DNA from: Erythrobacter sp. 3-20A1M
GTDB taxonomy: Bacteria; Pseudomonadota; Alphaproteobacteria; Sphingomonadales; Sphingomonadaceae
Direction of reading: 5' to 3'
Assembly (NCBI RefSeq): GCF_018636735.1
Contig: NZ_CP045200.1
Location: forward strand, 3,052,221-3,116,220
Length of the DNA: 64,000 nucleotides
Shown: positions 47,522-54,893 of the stretch, piece after piece
Numbering within the stretch: position 1 is the first letter of the stretch
Layout of the letters: each line of letters opens with the position of its first letter
Program-made: the position numbers and the translations under genes
Notes under the pieces: model-generated
What the model was told of the DNA's origin: nothing
Seen by the model: the letters and a program-made list of their open reading frames with translations, nothing else
Database searches by the model: none

Positions 47522-49327
47522 TCAGGCGGCGGTGGCGAAGTCCGCCTCTTCCAGCGCCATCATGCTCTCGCTCCCGCTTTCGATCTTGCGCCGCAGCGCG
47601 CCCGCATCGGGTACGTAGCGATCGAAGAAATAGCGCGCGGTCTTTATCTTCGCCTCGTAAAACGCCTTGTCCTCAGGCGAATTCGCCAGCTTCTCCTGCG
47701 CCACCTTCGCCATGCGAAGCCACATCAGCCCGAGGCAGACGATACCCATCAGGTGCATGTAGTGATGGGCACCCGCGCCTAGGTTGTTGGGGTTCTGCAT
47801 TGCGTTCTGCATGAACCACATGGTCGCGGCCTGCTGTTCACCCAGCGCCTTCTCCAACTTCTCGGCCAGCGGAGCGAGCGCTTCGTCGTCCTTCGCGGCG
47901 CCCACATCCTCACCGACGAGCTTGAAGAACGCCTGGATCGCCGCCCCACCCTTCGATGGCAGCTTGCGGCCGCACAGATCCATGGCCTGCACGCCATTCG
48001 TGCCTTCGTAAATCTGCGCGATACGCGCATCGCGCACGAACTGCTCCATGCCCCATTCGCGAATGTAGCCGTGGCCGCCATAGACCTGCTGCATATTGGT
48101 CGCGATCTCGTAACCCTTGTCCGTGCCGTATCCCTTGATCACCGGGGTCAGCAGACCGACGAGCTGATCCGCCGTCTTGCGGTCTTCCTCGTCCGCCGCA
48201 CGGTGGGTCATATCGACCTCCAGCGCGGTCCAGAGGGCTAGTGCCCGCATCCCTTCGGTGAAGGCTTTCGCATCCATCAGCATCCGCCGCACGTCGGGGT
48301 GGACGAAGATCGGATCGGCCTTTTCCTCGGGCTCCGCCGGACCTGTCAGCGCGCGGCCCTGCCGTCGGTCGAGCGCGTAGGTGACGCCGTTCTGGTAGGC
48401 GACTTCGGCCTGCGAGAGCCCTTGAATGCCGACACCGAGGCGCGCCGCGTTCATCATCACGAACATCGCGGCGAGCCCCTTGTTCTCCTCGCCGACGAGC
48501 CAGCCCTTCGCTCCGTCGTAGTTCAGCAGACAGGTCGAGTTGCCGTGGATACCCATCTTCTCCTCGATCGAGCCGCAGACGACACCGTTGCGCTCGCCGA
48601 GCGAGCCGTCGTCGTTCACCAACACCTTGGGCACGATGAAGAGGCTGATCCCCTTGGAGCTGTCGGGCGCACCCGGGGTCTTCGCTAGCACCAGATGTAT
48701 GATGTTTTCCGTCAGGTCGTGTTCGCCCGCCGAGATAAAGATCTTCGTGCCGGTGATCGCATAGCTGCCGTCGCTCTGCGGCTCCGCCTTGGTGCGGATA
48801 AGACCCAGATCGGTGCCGCACTGGGGCTCGGTCAGGTTCATCGTGCCCAGCCATTCGCCAGCGATCATCCTGGGAAGGTACTTTTCCTTCTGCTCCTGCG
48901 AGCCCGCTGCGATGATCGCCGAAACCGCGCCGTTGGCGAGGCCGGGATACATGCCGAACGCCTGGTTGGACGAAGAAATGAACTCCTCCATCGCGAAGCC
49001 GACGACATGCGGCAGGCCCTGCCCGCCAAACTCCTCGGGCGCAGTCAGTGTGCCCCAACCGGCCTCCACGAACTGCGCGTAGGCTTCCTTGAAGCCATCG
49101 GGGGTGGTCACCGAGCCATCGGGATGTCGCGTGCAACCCTGCTCGTCACCCGACCGGTTGAGGGGCGCGAGCACCTCGGCGGTGAACTTGCCCGCTTCCG
49201 ACAGGATCGTATCGACCAGGTCCGGGGTCGCGCTCTCGAACCCAGGAAGATTTCCATAGCTGGCAAGATCGAGCACCTCGTTGATAACGAAGCGCGCGTC
49301 GCGGGTGGGAGCAATATAGGTCGGCAT
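47522..49327 (-). CDS. Acyl-CoA dehydrogenase, long form with C-terminal extension
   Basis: 601-residue FAD enzyme of the FadE/AidB-like group that carries an extra C-terminal domain. Visible: 'GEWLGTMNLTEPQCGTDLGLI' (FAD/substrate region), 'GTKIFISAGEHDLTENIIHLVLAK', 'QVYGGHGYIREWGMEQFVRDARIAQIYEGTNGVQA' (catalytic Glu in YEGTNG). The C-terminal 110 residues resemble the acetyl-CoA dehydrogenase-like C-terminal domain. It lies directly downstream of a MerR-family regulator, suggesting control by a fatty- or branched-chain-acyl signal. Substrate chain length unknown. Confidence 0.9.
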   Translation of the reverse strand: MPTYIAPTRDARFVINEVLDLASYGNLPGFESATPDLVDTILSEAGKFTAEVLAPLNRSGDEQGCTRHPDGSVTTPDGFKEAYAQFVEAGWGTLTAPEEFGGQGLPHVVGFAMEEFISSSNQAFGMYPGLANGAVSAIIAAGSQEQKEKYLPRMIAGEWLGTMNLTEPQCGTDLGLIRTKAEPQSDGSYAITGTKIFISAGEHDLTENIIHLVLAKTPGAPDSSKGISLFIVPKVLVNDDGSLGERNGVVCGSIEEKMGIHGNSTCLLNYDGAKGWLVGEENKGLAAMFVMMNAARLGVGIQGLSQAEVAYQNGVTYALDRRQGRALTGPAEPEEKADPIFVHPDVRRMLMDAKAFTEGMRALALWTALEVDMTHRAADEEDRKTADQLVGLLTPVIKGYGTDKGYEIATNMQQVYGGHGYIREWGMEQFVRDARIAQIYEGTNGVQAMDLCGRKLPSKGGAAIQAFFKLVGEDVGAAKDDEALAPLAEKLEKALGEQQAATMWFMQNAMQNPNNLGAGAHHYMHLMGIVCLGLMWLRMAKVAQEKLANSPEDKAFYEAKIKTARYFFDRYVPDAGALRRKIESGSESMMALEEADFATAA

Positions 49328-49376
49328 GGGTGTCCTTCGGGGTTTGATGTAAGGTGTTCAGGCCAATGGCTCGAAC

Positions 49377-49826
49377 TCACTCGTCTTCGTTGTAGATCGC
49401 GTTCTCGACCTGGGCGATGAAGGCGGTCAGTTCGTCGATCGAAGAATTGATGTCATCACGCTGGCGCTTCAATTTGGCGACATGGGCCAGGCAGCGTTCG
49501 ATAGTGACGCGGCGTTGCTCGCTCCGCCCGTCGTCGAGATCGTAGAGATCGATCATCTCGCGAATTTCGGACAGGCTGAACCCGACATTCTTGGCCCGCA
49601 TGATCCACGCCAGGCGGGCGCGATCGCGCTGCGAGTAAATCCGCGTCAGACCCACCCGGCGCGGCGCGATCAACCCTTCGTCCTCGTAGAATCGCAATGC
49701 TCGCGCGGTACAGTCGAATTCAGAGGTCAGATCGGAGATACTGAAGCGGTCCCGTTTCAGCGCGTCCGGCCGTTCGAGATGCGCCCCGGCATGGGGCTTG
49801 CTGCGATCAAGTGCGGTTTCCGACAT
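49377..49826 (-). CDS. MerR family transcriptional regulator
   Basis: About 149 residues. The N-terminal MerR winged helix reads 'FSISDLTSEFDCTARALRFYEDEGLIAPRRVGLTRIYSQRDRARLAWI', followed by a dimerisation helix (RVTIERCLAHVAKLKRQRDDINSSIDELTAFIAQV). It resembles LiuR-type regulators of acyl-CoA degradation (recall). Three ATGs are possible: 49838, 49835 and 49826. A promoter (TTGACC, 17 bases, TAGATG) ends on the first two, so a leaderless start at 49826 (MSETALDR) fits best. It is upstream of the acyl-CoA dehydrogenase gene and next to a palindromic operator. Confidence 0.85.
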   Translation of the reverse strand: MSETALDRSKPHAGAHLERPDALKRDRFSISDLTSEFDCTARALRFYEDEGLIAPRRVGLTRIYSQRDRARLAWIMRAKNVGFSLSEIREMIDLYDLDDGRSEQRRVTIERCLAHVAKLKRQRDDINSSIDELTAFIAQVENAIYNEDE

Positions 49827-49843
49827 GGTCGGCATCATCTACC

Positions 49844-49863
49844 TGACCTTTACGTAAGGGTCA
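49844..49863 (-). promoter_or_regulatory. MerR-type palindromic operator within the promoter
   Basis: TGACCTTTACGTAAGGGTCA is a 20-base inverted repeat with 9 of 10 pairs matching. It lies inside the minus-strand promoter, between TTGACC (-35) and TAGATG (-10), as expected for a MerR-family site. Autoregulation and joint control of the acyl-CoA dehydrogenase gene are inferred. Confidence 0.65.
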
Positions 49864-49867
49864 ATCC

Positions 49868-50248
49868 TCACTCCCCGACGGGCGCAAGTTCCCCTCCAGC
49901 GAGTTCACGGTAAAAGCAGCTGCGCGCGCCGGTATGGCATGTCGGACCGGCGGGTTCTGCGATCAGCACCAATGCGTCTTGGTCGCAATCGACCAGCATG
50001 CGCTTTACCGCGAGGCGGTTGCCCGAGGTCTCTCCCTTCATCCACAGTCGCTCCCGCGATCGGGACCAGAAGTGGGCAAAGCCGGTCCGGCGGGTCATTT
50101 CCAGCGCTTCGGCATTCATGGCCGCCACCATCAGAACGGTGCCATCCTTCTGATCGGTAACGACCGCGGTCAGCAGCCCGCGATCGTCGAACTTGGGCAT
50201 GAAGTTCGCGCCGGTTTCCCGCATCAGCTGGTCTGATTTCGTCGTCAT
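49868..50248 (-). CDS. hisI: Phosphoribosyl-AMP cyclohydrolase
   Basis: Third step of histidine biosynthesis. The 126-residue protein has '[30 protein letters not shown]', '[18 protein letters not shown]', '[30 protein letters not shown]' with the zinc- and magnesium-binding DxDxD and Cys residues. It stands alone, apart from other his genes. Confidence 0.94.
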   Translation of the reverse strand: MTTKSDQLMRETGANFMPKFDDRGLLTAVVTDQKDGTVLMVAAMNAEALEMTRRTGFAHFWSRSRERLWMKGETSGNRLAVKRMLVDCDQDALVLIAEPAGPTCHTGARSCFYRELAGGELAPVGE

Positions 50249-50312
50249 GATCTAGTCCCCCTCGTCGGGGCGCTTCTTATGTTGCACTCGAACAACAGGG
50301 TCGTCGCAAAAT

Positions 50313-50470
50313 CGGATGGGTCGCGCAATGGCCCTTTGCTCTTGGACGCTCCCGTGGAACTTATTGCCTCAGCCGAACGGCGGTGCCGCAAGAGCGCCAG
50401 GGTTCGGGGGGTTGGCGATCGCACATGAGGGTTCGTGCGTTCGCTGGAGAACAGGGCGGTGCGCGATCCG
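50313..50470 (+). ncRNA. Structured non-coding RNA candidate, possibly 6S RNA
   Basis: About 158 bases with a long-range closing stem: CGGAT (50313-50317) with ATCCG, CGCGCA (50322-50327) with TGCGCG (50460-50465) and GCCCT (50331-50335) with AGGGC (50453-50457). Inside are an apical hairpin (CCGAAC/GTTCGG enclosing GGCG/CGCC) and a 3'-side hairpin (CGCAC/GTGCG). A bulged long rod with an apical hairpin and a 3'-arm hairpin is the 6S RNA layout. 'GCCTCAGCCGAA' at about 50356-50367 resembles the template region of E. coli 6S RNA. Strand is chosen on that resemblance. TTGCAC upstream gives only a weak promoter match. Confidence 0.5.
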
Positions 50471-50503
50471 GGGGGATGGTCGCCCGCTTCGATGACGGTA
50501 TCG

Positions 50504-51310
50504 TCACGCAGCGCCCGGAGCCTTCGCGGTTCCGGGCGCTTGTTCCTTGGACACTCTTTTCTGCGATCCTTCATCGATCACCCGCGCGAAGCAGGCGATC
50601 CGGACGCTGGAGGCTCCCGCCTGCAGGAGCGCCCGTACGCAAGCGTCCGACGTAGCGCCACTCGTCACGACATCGTCGACGAGGATAACCGACTTACCGG
50701 CGAGTGCCGAACGGCGGCGCGGGTGCACTGCAATCGCGCCACGCAGAGCGCGCATCCGCGCACTGCGACCCAAGCCCCCCAGCGAAGGTGTGCCGCGCGT
50801 CCGGACTAGCGCGTCGACCATCAGCGTTCCTCGCCCGGCTTTCGCCAGCTCCGCTGCCAACAGCGCGGCCTGGTTGTAACCGCGCCGCCACAGCCGCCAG
50901 CGATGCAGCGGGACCGGCACGATCACGGTATGCTCTCCCTCCATCACTGGTAGCCGCGCCGCGATCAGCCTCGCCATCATTCCGGCATGGGCGATTCGCC
51001 CGCCGTGCTTGAAGGCGAGGATGATCTTGCGCGAGACGGCTCCGTAGATCGTCGCGGCGTGGATACCCGCGTGCCGTGGCGGAGCGGCGAGGCACGGCGC
51101 GCAACTCCCTTCGGCACCTACCGTCTCGACCGGCAGGGGGCGCTGGCAAGTGGCGCATGCGGGCTCGCCCGGGATGGCCAGCTCGCTCCAGCAATCGAGG
51201 CATAGTCCCGCCTGGTTGCCGATCGCGGTGCCGCACACTGGGCAGCGCGGCGGATAGACGAAGTCCACCACCGGCGCGAAGGTCTGGCGGAGTGTCGAAA
51301 CGAGCGGCAT
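50504..51310 (-). CDS. comF: ComF family protein (phosphoribosyltransferase-like)
   Basis: 268 residues. N-terminal zinc-binding Cys clusters (CPVCG, GLCLDCW, ACATCQRP, SCAPCLAAPP) precede a phosphoribosyltransferase domain with 'VILVDDVVTSGATSDACVRALLQAGASSV'. ComF homologues act in DNA uptake and plasmid processing; the role is unclear in non-competent bacteria. I used the ATG at 51310 (MPLVSTLRQTF); ATG 51388 is an in-frame alternative but overlaps the divergent gene. Confidence 0.85.
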   Translation of the reverse strand: MPLVSTLRQTFAPVVDFVYPPRCPVCGTAIGNQAGLCLDCWSELAIPGEPACATCQRPLPVETVGAEGSCAPCLAAPPRHAGIHAATIYGAVSRKIILAFKHGGRIAHAGMMARLIAARLPVMEGEHTVIVPVPLHRWRLWRRGYNQAALLAAELAKAGRGTLMVDALVRTRGTPSLGGLGRSARMRALRGAIAVHPRRRSALAGKSVILVDDVVTSGATSDACVRALLQAGASSVRIACFARVIDEGSQKRVSKEQAPGTAKAPGAA

Positions 51311-51350
51311 CGGTCTATGCTGCGCGGGCTTCGCCGGGTAGGCAAGCGGC

Positions 51351-52103
51351 ATGTCCGCACCCGCCCCGCCACGCATCTTTTCGCCCACCCGCCGGATTGC
51401 CCGCGACGCGCGGCACGCACATGCTGCCCCCGATCACTCGGCGCAGTTCCTGCGTTCCGACATGGCCGAGGATATCCTGGAGCGGCTTGCCTTCATGCAG
51501 GTCGAGCCTGCCCGGGTCCTGCTGCTGGGAGACCGGCCAAACCTCCTCCGTCCGTCGCTGGAGGAGCGCGGCTTCACAGTACGGACTGCCGGTCCCGACA
51601 CGATCGACGAGGAGCAGCCCTTCGCTGCGCCTGCGTTCGACATTCTCGTCAGCATGGGCCTGCTCGATACGGTCAACGACCTGCCCGGTGCGCTCCTGCA
51701 TGTGCGGCGCGCGCTGCCCGAGGGCGGGCTGTTCTTTGCCAGCTTCACGGGCGCTGGTAGCCTGCCCCAGTTGCGCCGGATCCTCGCGGCGGCGGATGGC
51801 GAGCGGACCGCGGCGCGGCTGCATCCGCAGATCGACACGCAGGGGGCCAGTGCGCTGATGCAACGCGCCGGCTTTTCGCGGCAGGTGGTCGATTCGCGCA
51901 CGCTCACCGTCTCCTACCGTTCGTTCGAGCGCCATGTTGCCGACCTGCGCGCGCAAGGGATGAGCGGCGTGCTGGCCGATACTCCCCCGCCCCTCACCCG
52001 CGCCTCGCTCGACCGGGCGAAGGAGGCGTTCGCCGCTCAGGCCGACGACACCGGCAGGGTTACCGAAACGTTCGAGATCCTCACCCTGACCGGCTGGACA
52101 TAG
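51351..52103 (+). CDS. SAM-dependent methyltransferase-like protein (BioC/NDUFAF5-like)
   Basis: 250 residues. The class I methyltransferase core includes 'ARVLLLGDRPNLLRPSLEERG', 'FDILVSMGLLDTVNDLPGALLHVRRALPEGGLFFASFTG' and a C-terminal lid. The SAM-binding glycine loop is weak (LLLGDRPN rather than DxGxGxG), so it may be catalytically altered. Resembles BioC/NDUFAF5-like proteins; substrate unknown. Confidence 0.75.
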   Translation: MSAPAPPRIFSPTRRIARDARHAHAAPDHSAQFLRSDMAEDILERLAFMQVEPARVLLLGDRPNLLRPSLEERGFTVRTAGPDTIDEEQPFAAPAFDILVSMGLLDTVNDLPGALLHVRRALPEGGLFFASFTGAGSLPQLRRILAAADGERTAARLHPQIDTQGASALMQRAGFSRQVVDSRTLTVSYRSFERHVADLRAQGMSGVLADTPPPLTRASLDRAKEAFAAQADDTGRVTETFEILTLTGWT

Positions 52104-52106
52104 CCC

Positions 52107-54773
52107 CTACTTGTCCAGCGCCGCCTGCGCCGCCGCCAGTCGCGCGATCGGCACGCGGTAGGGCGAGGCGCTGACGTAATCGAGCCCGACGCGTTCGCAG
52201 AAGCCGATGCTGGCGGGGTCGCCGCCGTGCTCTCCGCAAATGCCGAGCTTTATCTCGGGCCGGGTCTTGCGCCCGCGCTCCGCCGCCAGCTCGACCAGCT
52301 GGCCCACGCCGTCCACATCCAGGCTGACGAAGGGATCGCGCGCGAAGATGCCCTTGTCGACATAGGTGCTGAGGAACCGCCCCGCATCGTCGCGGCTGAC
52401 GCCCAGCGTCGTCTGCGTGAGATCGTTGGTGCCGAAGCTGAAGAAGCGCGCTTCCTCCGCGATCTCGCCCGCCATCAGCGCGGCGCGCGGCAGTTCGATC
52501 ATCGTGCCGACGAGATAGTCGAGCGTGCGGCCCTTCTCGGTAAAGACCTCGTCCGCCACCCGATTGACCAGCGCGCGCAGGATTTCGAGCTCGCGCTTTG
52601 TCGCCACCAGCGGGATCATCACTTCGGGGACCGGGGCATCGCCGCTGCTCGCGGCCACGTCGCACGCCGCCTCGAAGATGGCGCGCGCCTGCATCTCGTA
52701 GATTTCGGGATAGGTGATGCCGAGGCGACAGCCGCGATGGCCCAGCATCGGGTTGAATTCGTGCAGTTCGTTCGCACGCCGCTTCAGGTGATCGACACCC
52801 AGCCCGGTGATCTCCGCCAGATCGGCGAAATCGGCGTCTTCCGTGGGCAGGAACTCGTGCAGCGGCGGGTCGAGCAGGCGTATCGTGCACGGCAGGCCCG
52901 CCATCGCCTCGAAAATCTGCGCGAAATCGTCGCGCTGTTCGGGCAACAGCTTGTCGAGCGCCTTGCGCCGCCCCTTCTCGTCGTCGGCCAGGATCATCTC
53001 GCGCACCGCGCTGATCCGTCCGGCGTCGAAGAACATGTGCTCGGTCCGGCACAGCCCGATGCCGTCGGCCCCGAACTGGCGCGCCATGCGGCAGTCGGCG
53101 GGCGTTTCGGCATTGGTGCGCACGCCCATCCGCCGATGCTCGTCCGCCCATTCCATCACCTTGGCGAAATCGCCGGCGAGTTCGGGCTCGATGGTCGGGA
53201 CCTCGCCCGCCATGACCTGCCCGTTGCCGCCGTCGATGGTGATGACGTCACCTTCCTTCAACTCGCGATTGCCGATCCGCAGCGTGCGGGCGGTGCGATC
53301 GATCGAGACGGCCGAGGCACCCGACACGCAGGGGCGGCCCATGCCGCGCGCGACCACCGCCGCGTGGCTGGTCATGCCGCCGCGCGCGGTCAGGATACCC
53401 TGCGCCGCGTGCATCCCGTGAATATCCTCAGGGCTGGTTTCGATACGGACCAGGATCACCTTGTCGCCGCGCCCCGCCCATTGTTCGGCGGTGTCGGCGT
53501 CGATCGCGATCTTGCCGCTCGCCGCGCCGGGTGACGCCGGGAGGCCCGTGGTCATCACATCGCGCGCCGCGTCGGGATCGAGCGTCGGGTGCAGCAGCTG
53601 GTCGAGCGCCATCGGGTCGATCCGCCTCACCGCCGTCTTGCGGTCGATCAGCCCCTCGCCTTCCATCTCGACCGCCATCTTCAGCGCCGCCTTGGCGGTG
53701 CGCTTGCCATTGCGGGTCTGGAGCAGGAACAGTTTGCCGCGTTCAACCGTGAACTCGATGTCCTGCATGTCCTTGTAGTGCCCTTCGAGCAGCTCGAACA
53801 CGCGGGCCAGCTCGCCATAGGCATCGGGCATGGCCTCTTCCATGCTCGGCTTGTCCGCGCCGGCATCCTCTCGCCGGGCCTTGGTCAGGTATTGCGGCGT
53901 GCGGATGCCCGCGACCACGTCCTCGCCCTGCGCGTTGACTAGCCACTCGCCGTAATAGGCCTTCTCCCCGGTGGAGGGATCGCGGGTGAAGGCGACGCCT
54001 GTCGCGCTGGTGTCGCCCATATTGCCGAACACCATCGCCTGCACATTCACCGCGGTGCCCATGTCGTGCGGAATGTCGTTCAGGCGGCGGTAGATCTTTG
54101 CGCGCTCGGTATCCCAGCTGTCGAACACGGCGGCGATCGCGCCCCACAGCTGCTCGTTCACGTCCTGCGGAAACGGGTGGCCGAGGTCGCGCTGTGCGAT
54201 GGAGAGGTATTCCTCGACCAGCGCCTGCCAGTCCTGCGCCTCCATCTCCGTATCGTTGTAATAGCCGCGATCTTCCTTCGCGATTTCCAGCGCTTCCTCG
54301 AACAATCCGTGGTCGAGGCCGAGGACGACATCGGAATACATCTGGATGAAGCGGCGATAGCTGTCCCAGGCGAAGCGCTCGTCGCCGCTGGTCTGGGCGA
54401 GGCCCTTCACCGTCTCGTCGTTGAGGCCGAGATTGAGGACGGTGTCCATCATGCCGGGCATGGAAATCGCGGCACCCGAGCGGACGGAGACGAGCAGCGG
54501 ATCGGCCGCGTCGCCCAGTTTCTTGCCGACGGTGCGCTCGATATGGCCGACCGCATCGGCCACCGCCCGGCGCAGGTCGTCGGAGAAATCCGCACCTTCC
54601 TGCAGATAGCGCAGGCATTCCTCGGTCGTGATGGTGAAGCCGGGCGGTACGGGCAGGCCGATACTGGCCATTTCCGCCAGGTTCGCGCCCTTGCCGCCGG
54701 TGACGGTCTTGTCCTTCTGCCGCGCGTCCGAATGATCCGCGTCGCCGCCGAATGTGTAGACCGTTTTCGTCAT
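52107..54773 (-). CDS. ppdK: Pyruvate, phosphate dikinase
   Basis: Interconverts pyruvate and phosphoenolpyruvate. The 888-residue protein begins MTKTVYTFGGDADHSDARQKD and has an N-terminal ATP-grasp domain ('GGKGANLAEMASIGLPVPPGFTITTE'), the phosphohistidine site 'GGMTSHAAVVARGMGRPCV' (His about 470) and a C-terminal PEP/pyruvate barrel. ATG 54773 has GGGGGA upstream. It supports gluconeogenesis or flexible C3 metabolism. Confidence 0.97.
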   Translation of the reverse strand: MTKTVYTFGGDADHSDARQKDKTVTGGKGANLAEMASIGLPVPPGFTITTEECLRYLQEGADFSDDLRRAVADAVGHIERTVGKKLGDAADPLLVSVRSGAAISMPGMMDTVLNLGLNDETVKGLAQTSGDERFAWDSYRRFIQMYSDVVLGLDHGLFEEALEIAKEDRGYYNDTEMEAQDWQALVEEYLSIAQRDLGHPFPQDVNEQLWGAIAAVFDSWDTERAKIYRRLNDIPHDMGTAVNVQAMVFGNMGDTSATGVAFTRDPSTGEKAYYGEWLVNAQGEDVVAGIRTPQYLTKARREDAGADKPSMEEAMPDAYGELARVFELLEGHYKDMQDIEFTVERGKLFLLQTRNGKRTAKAALKMAVEMEGEGLIDRKTAVRRIDPMALDQLLHPTLDPDAARDVMTTGLPASPGAASGKIAIDADTAEQWAGRGDKVILVRIETSPEDIHGMHAAQGILTARGGMTSHAAVVARGMGRPCVSGASAVSIDRTARTLRIGNRELKEGDVITIDGGNGQVMAGEVPTIEPELAGDFAKVMEWADEHRRMGVRTNAETPADCRMARQFGADGIGLCRTEHMFFDAGRISAVREMILADDEKGRRKALDKLLPEQRDDFAQIFEAMAGLPCTIRLLDPPLHEFLPTEDADFADLAEITGLGVDHLKRRANELHEFNPMLGHRGCRLGITYPEIYEMQARAIFEAACDVAASSGDAPVPEVMIPLVATKRELEILRALVNRVADEVFTEKGRTLDYLVGTMIELPRAALMAGEIAEEARFFSFGTNDLTQTTLGVSRDDAGRFLSTYVDKGIFARDPFVSLDVDGVGQLVELAAERGRKTRPEIKLGICGEHGGDPASIGFCERVGLDYVSASPYRVPIARLAAAQAALDK

Positions 54774-54893
54774 TGGAATCCCCCTGCCGTGGAACACCGA
54801 CCGGGCCGTTTTGCAAAACAGCGGCGGCGCGCCATCCGTTTGAAAGTGCGTGCTATTTGCGCCCCTGTACGCCCAAGAAAGTCAACTTTGGGT

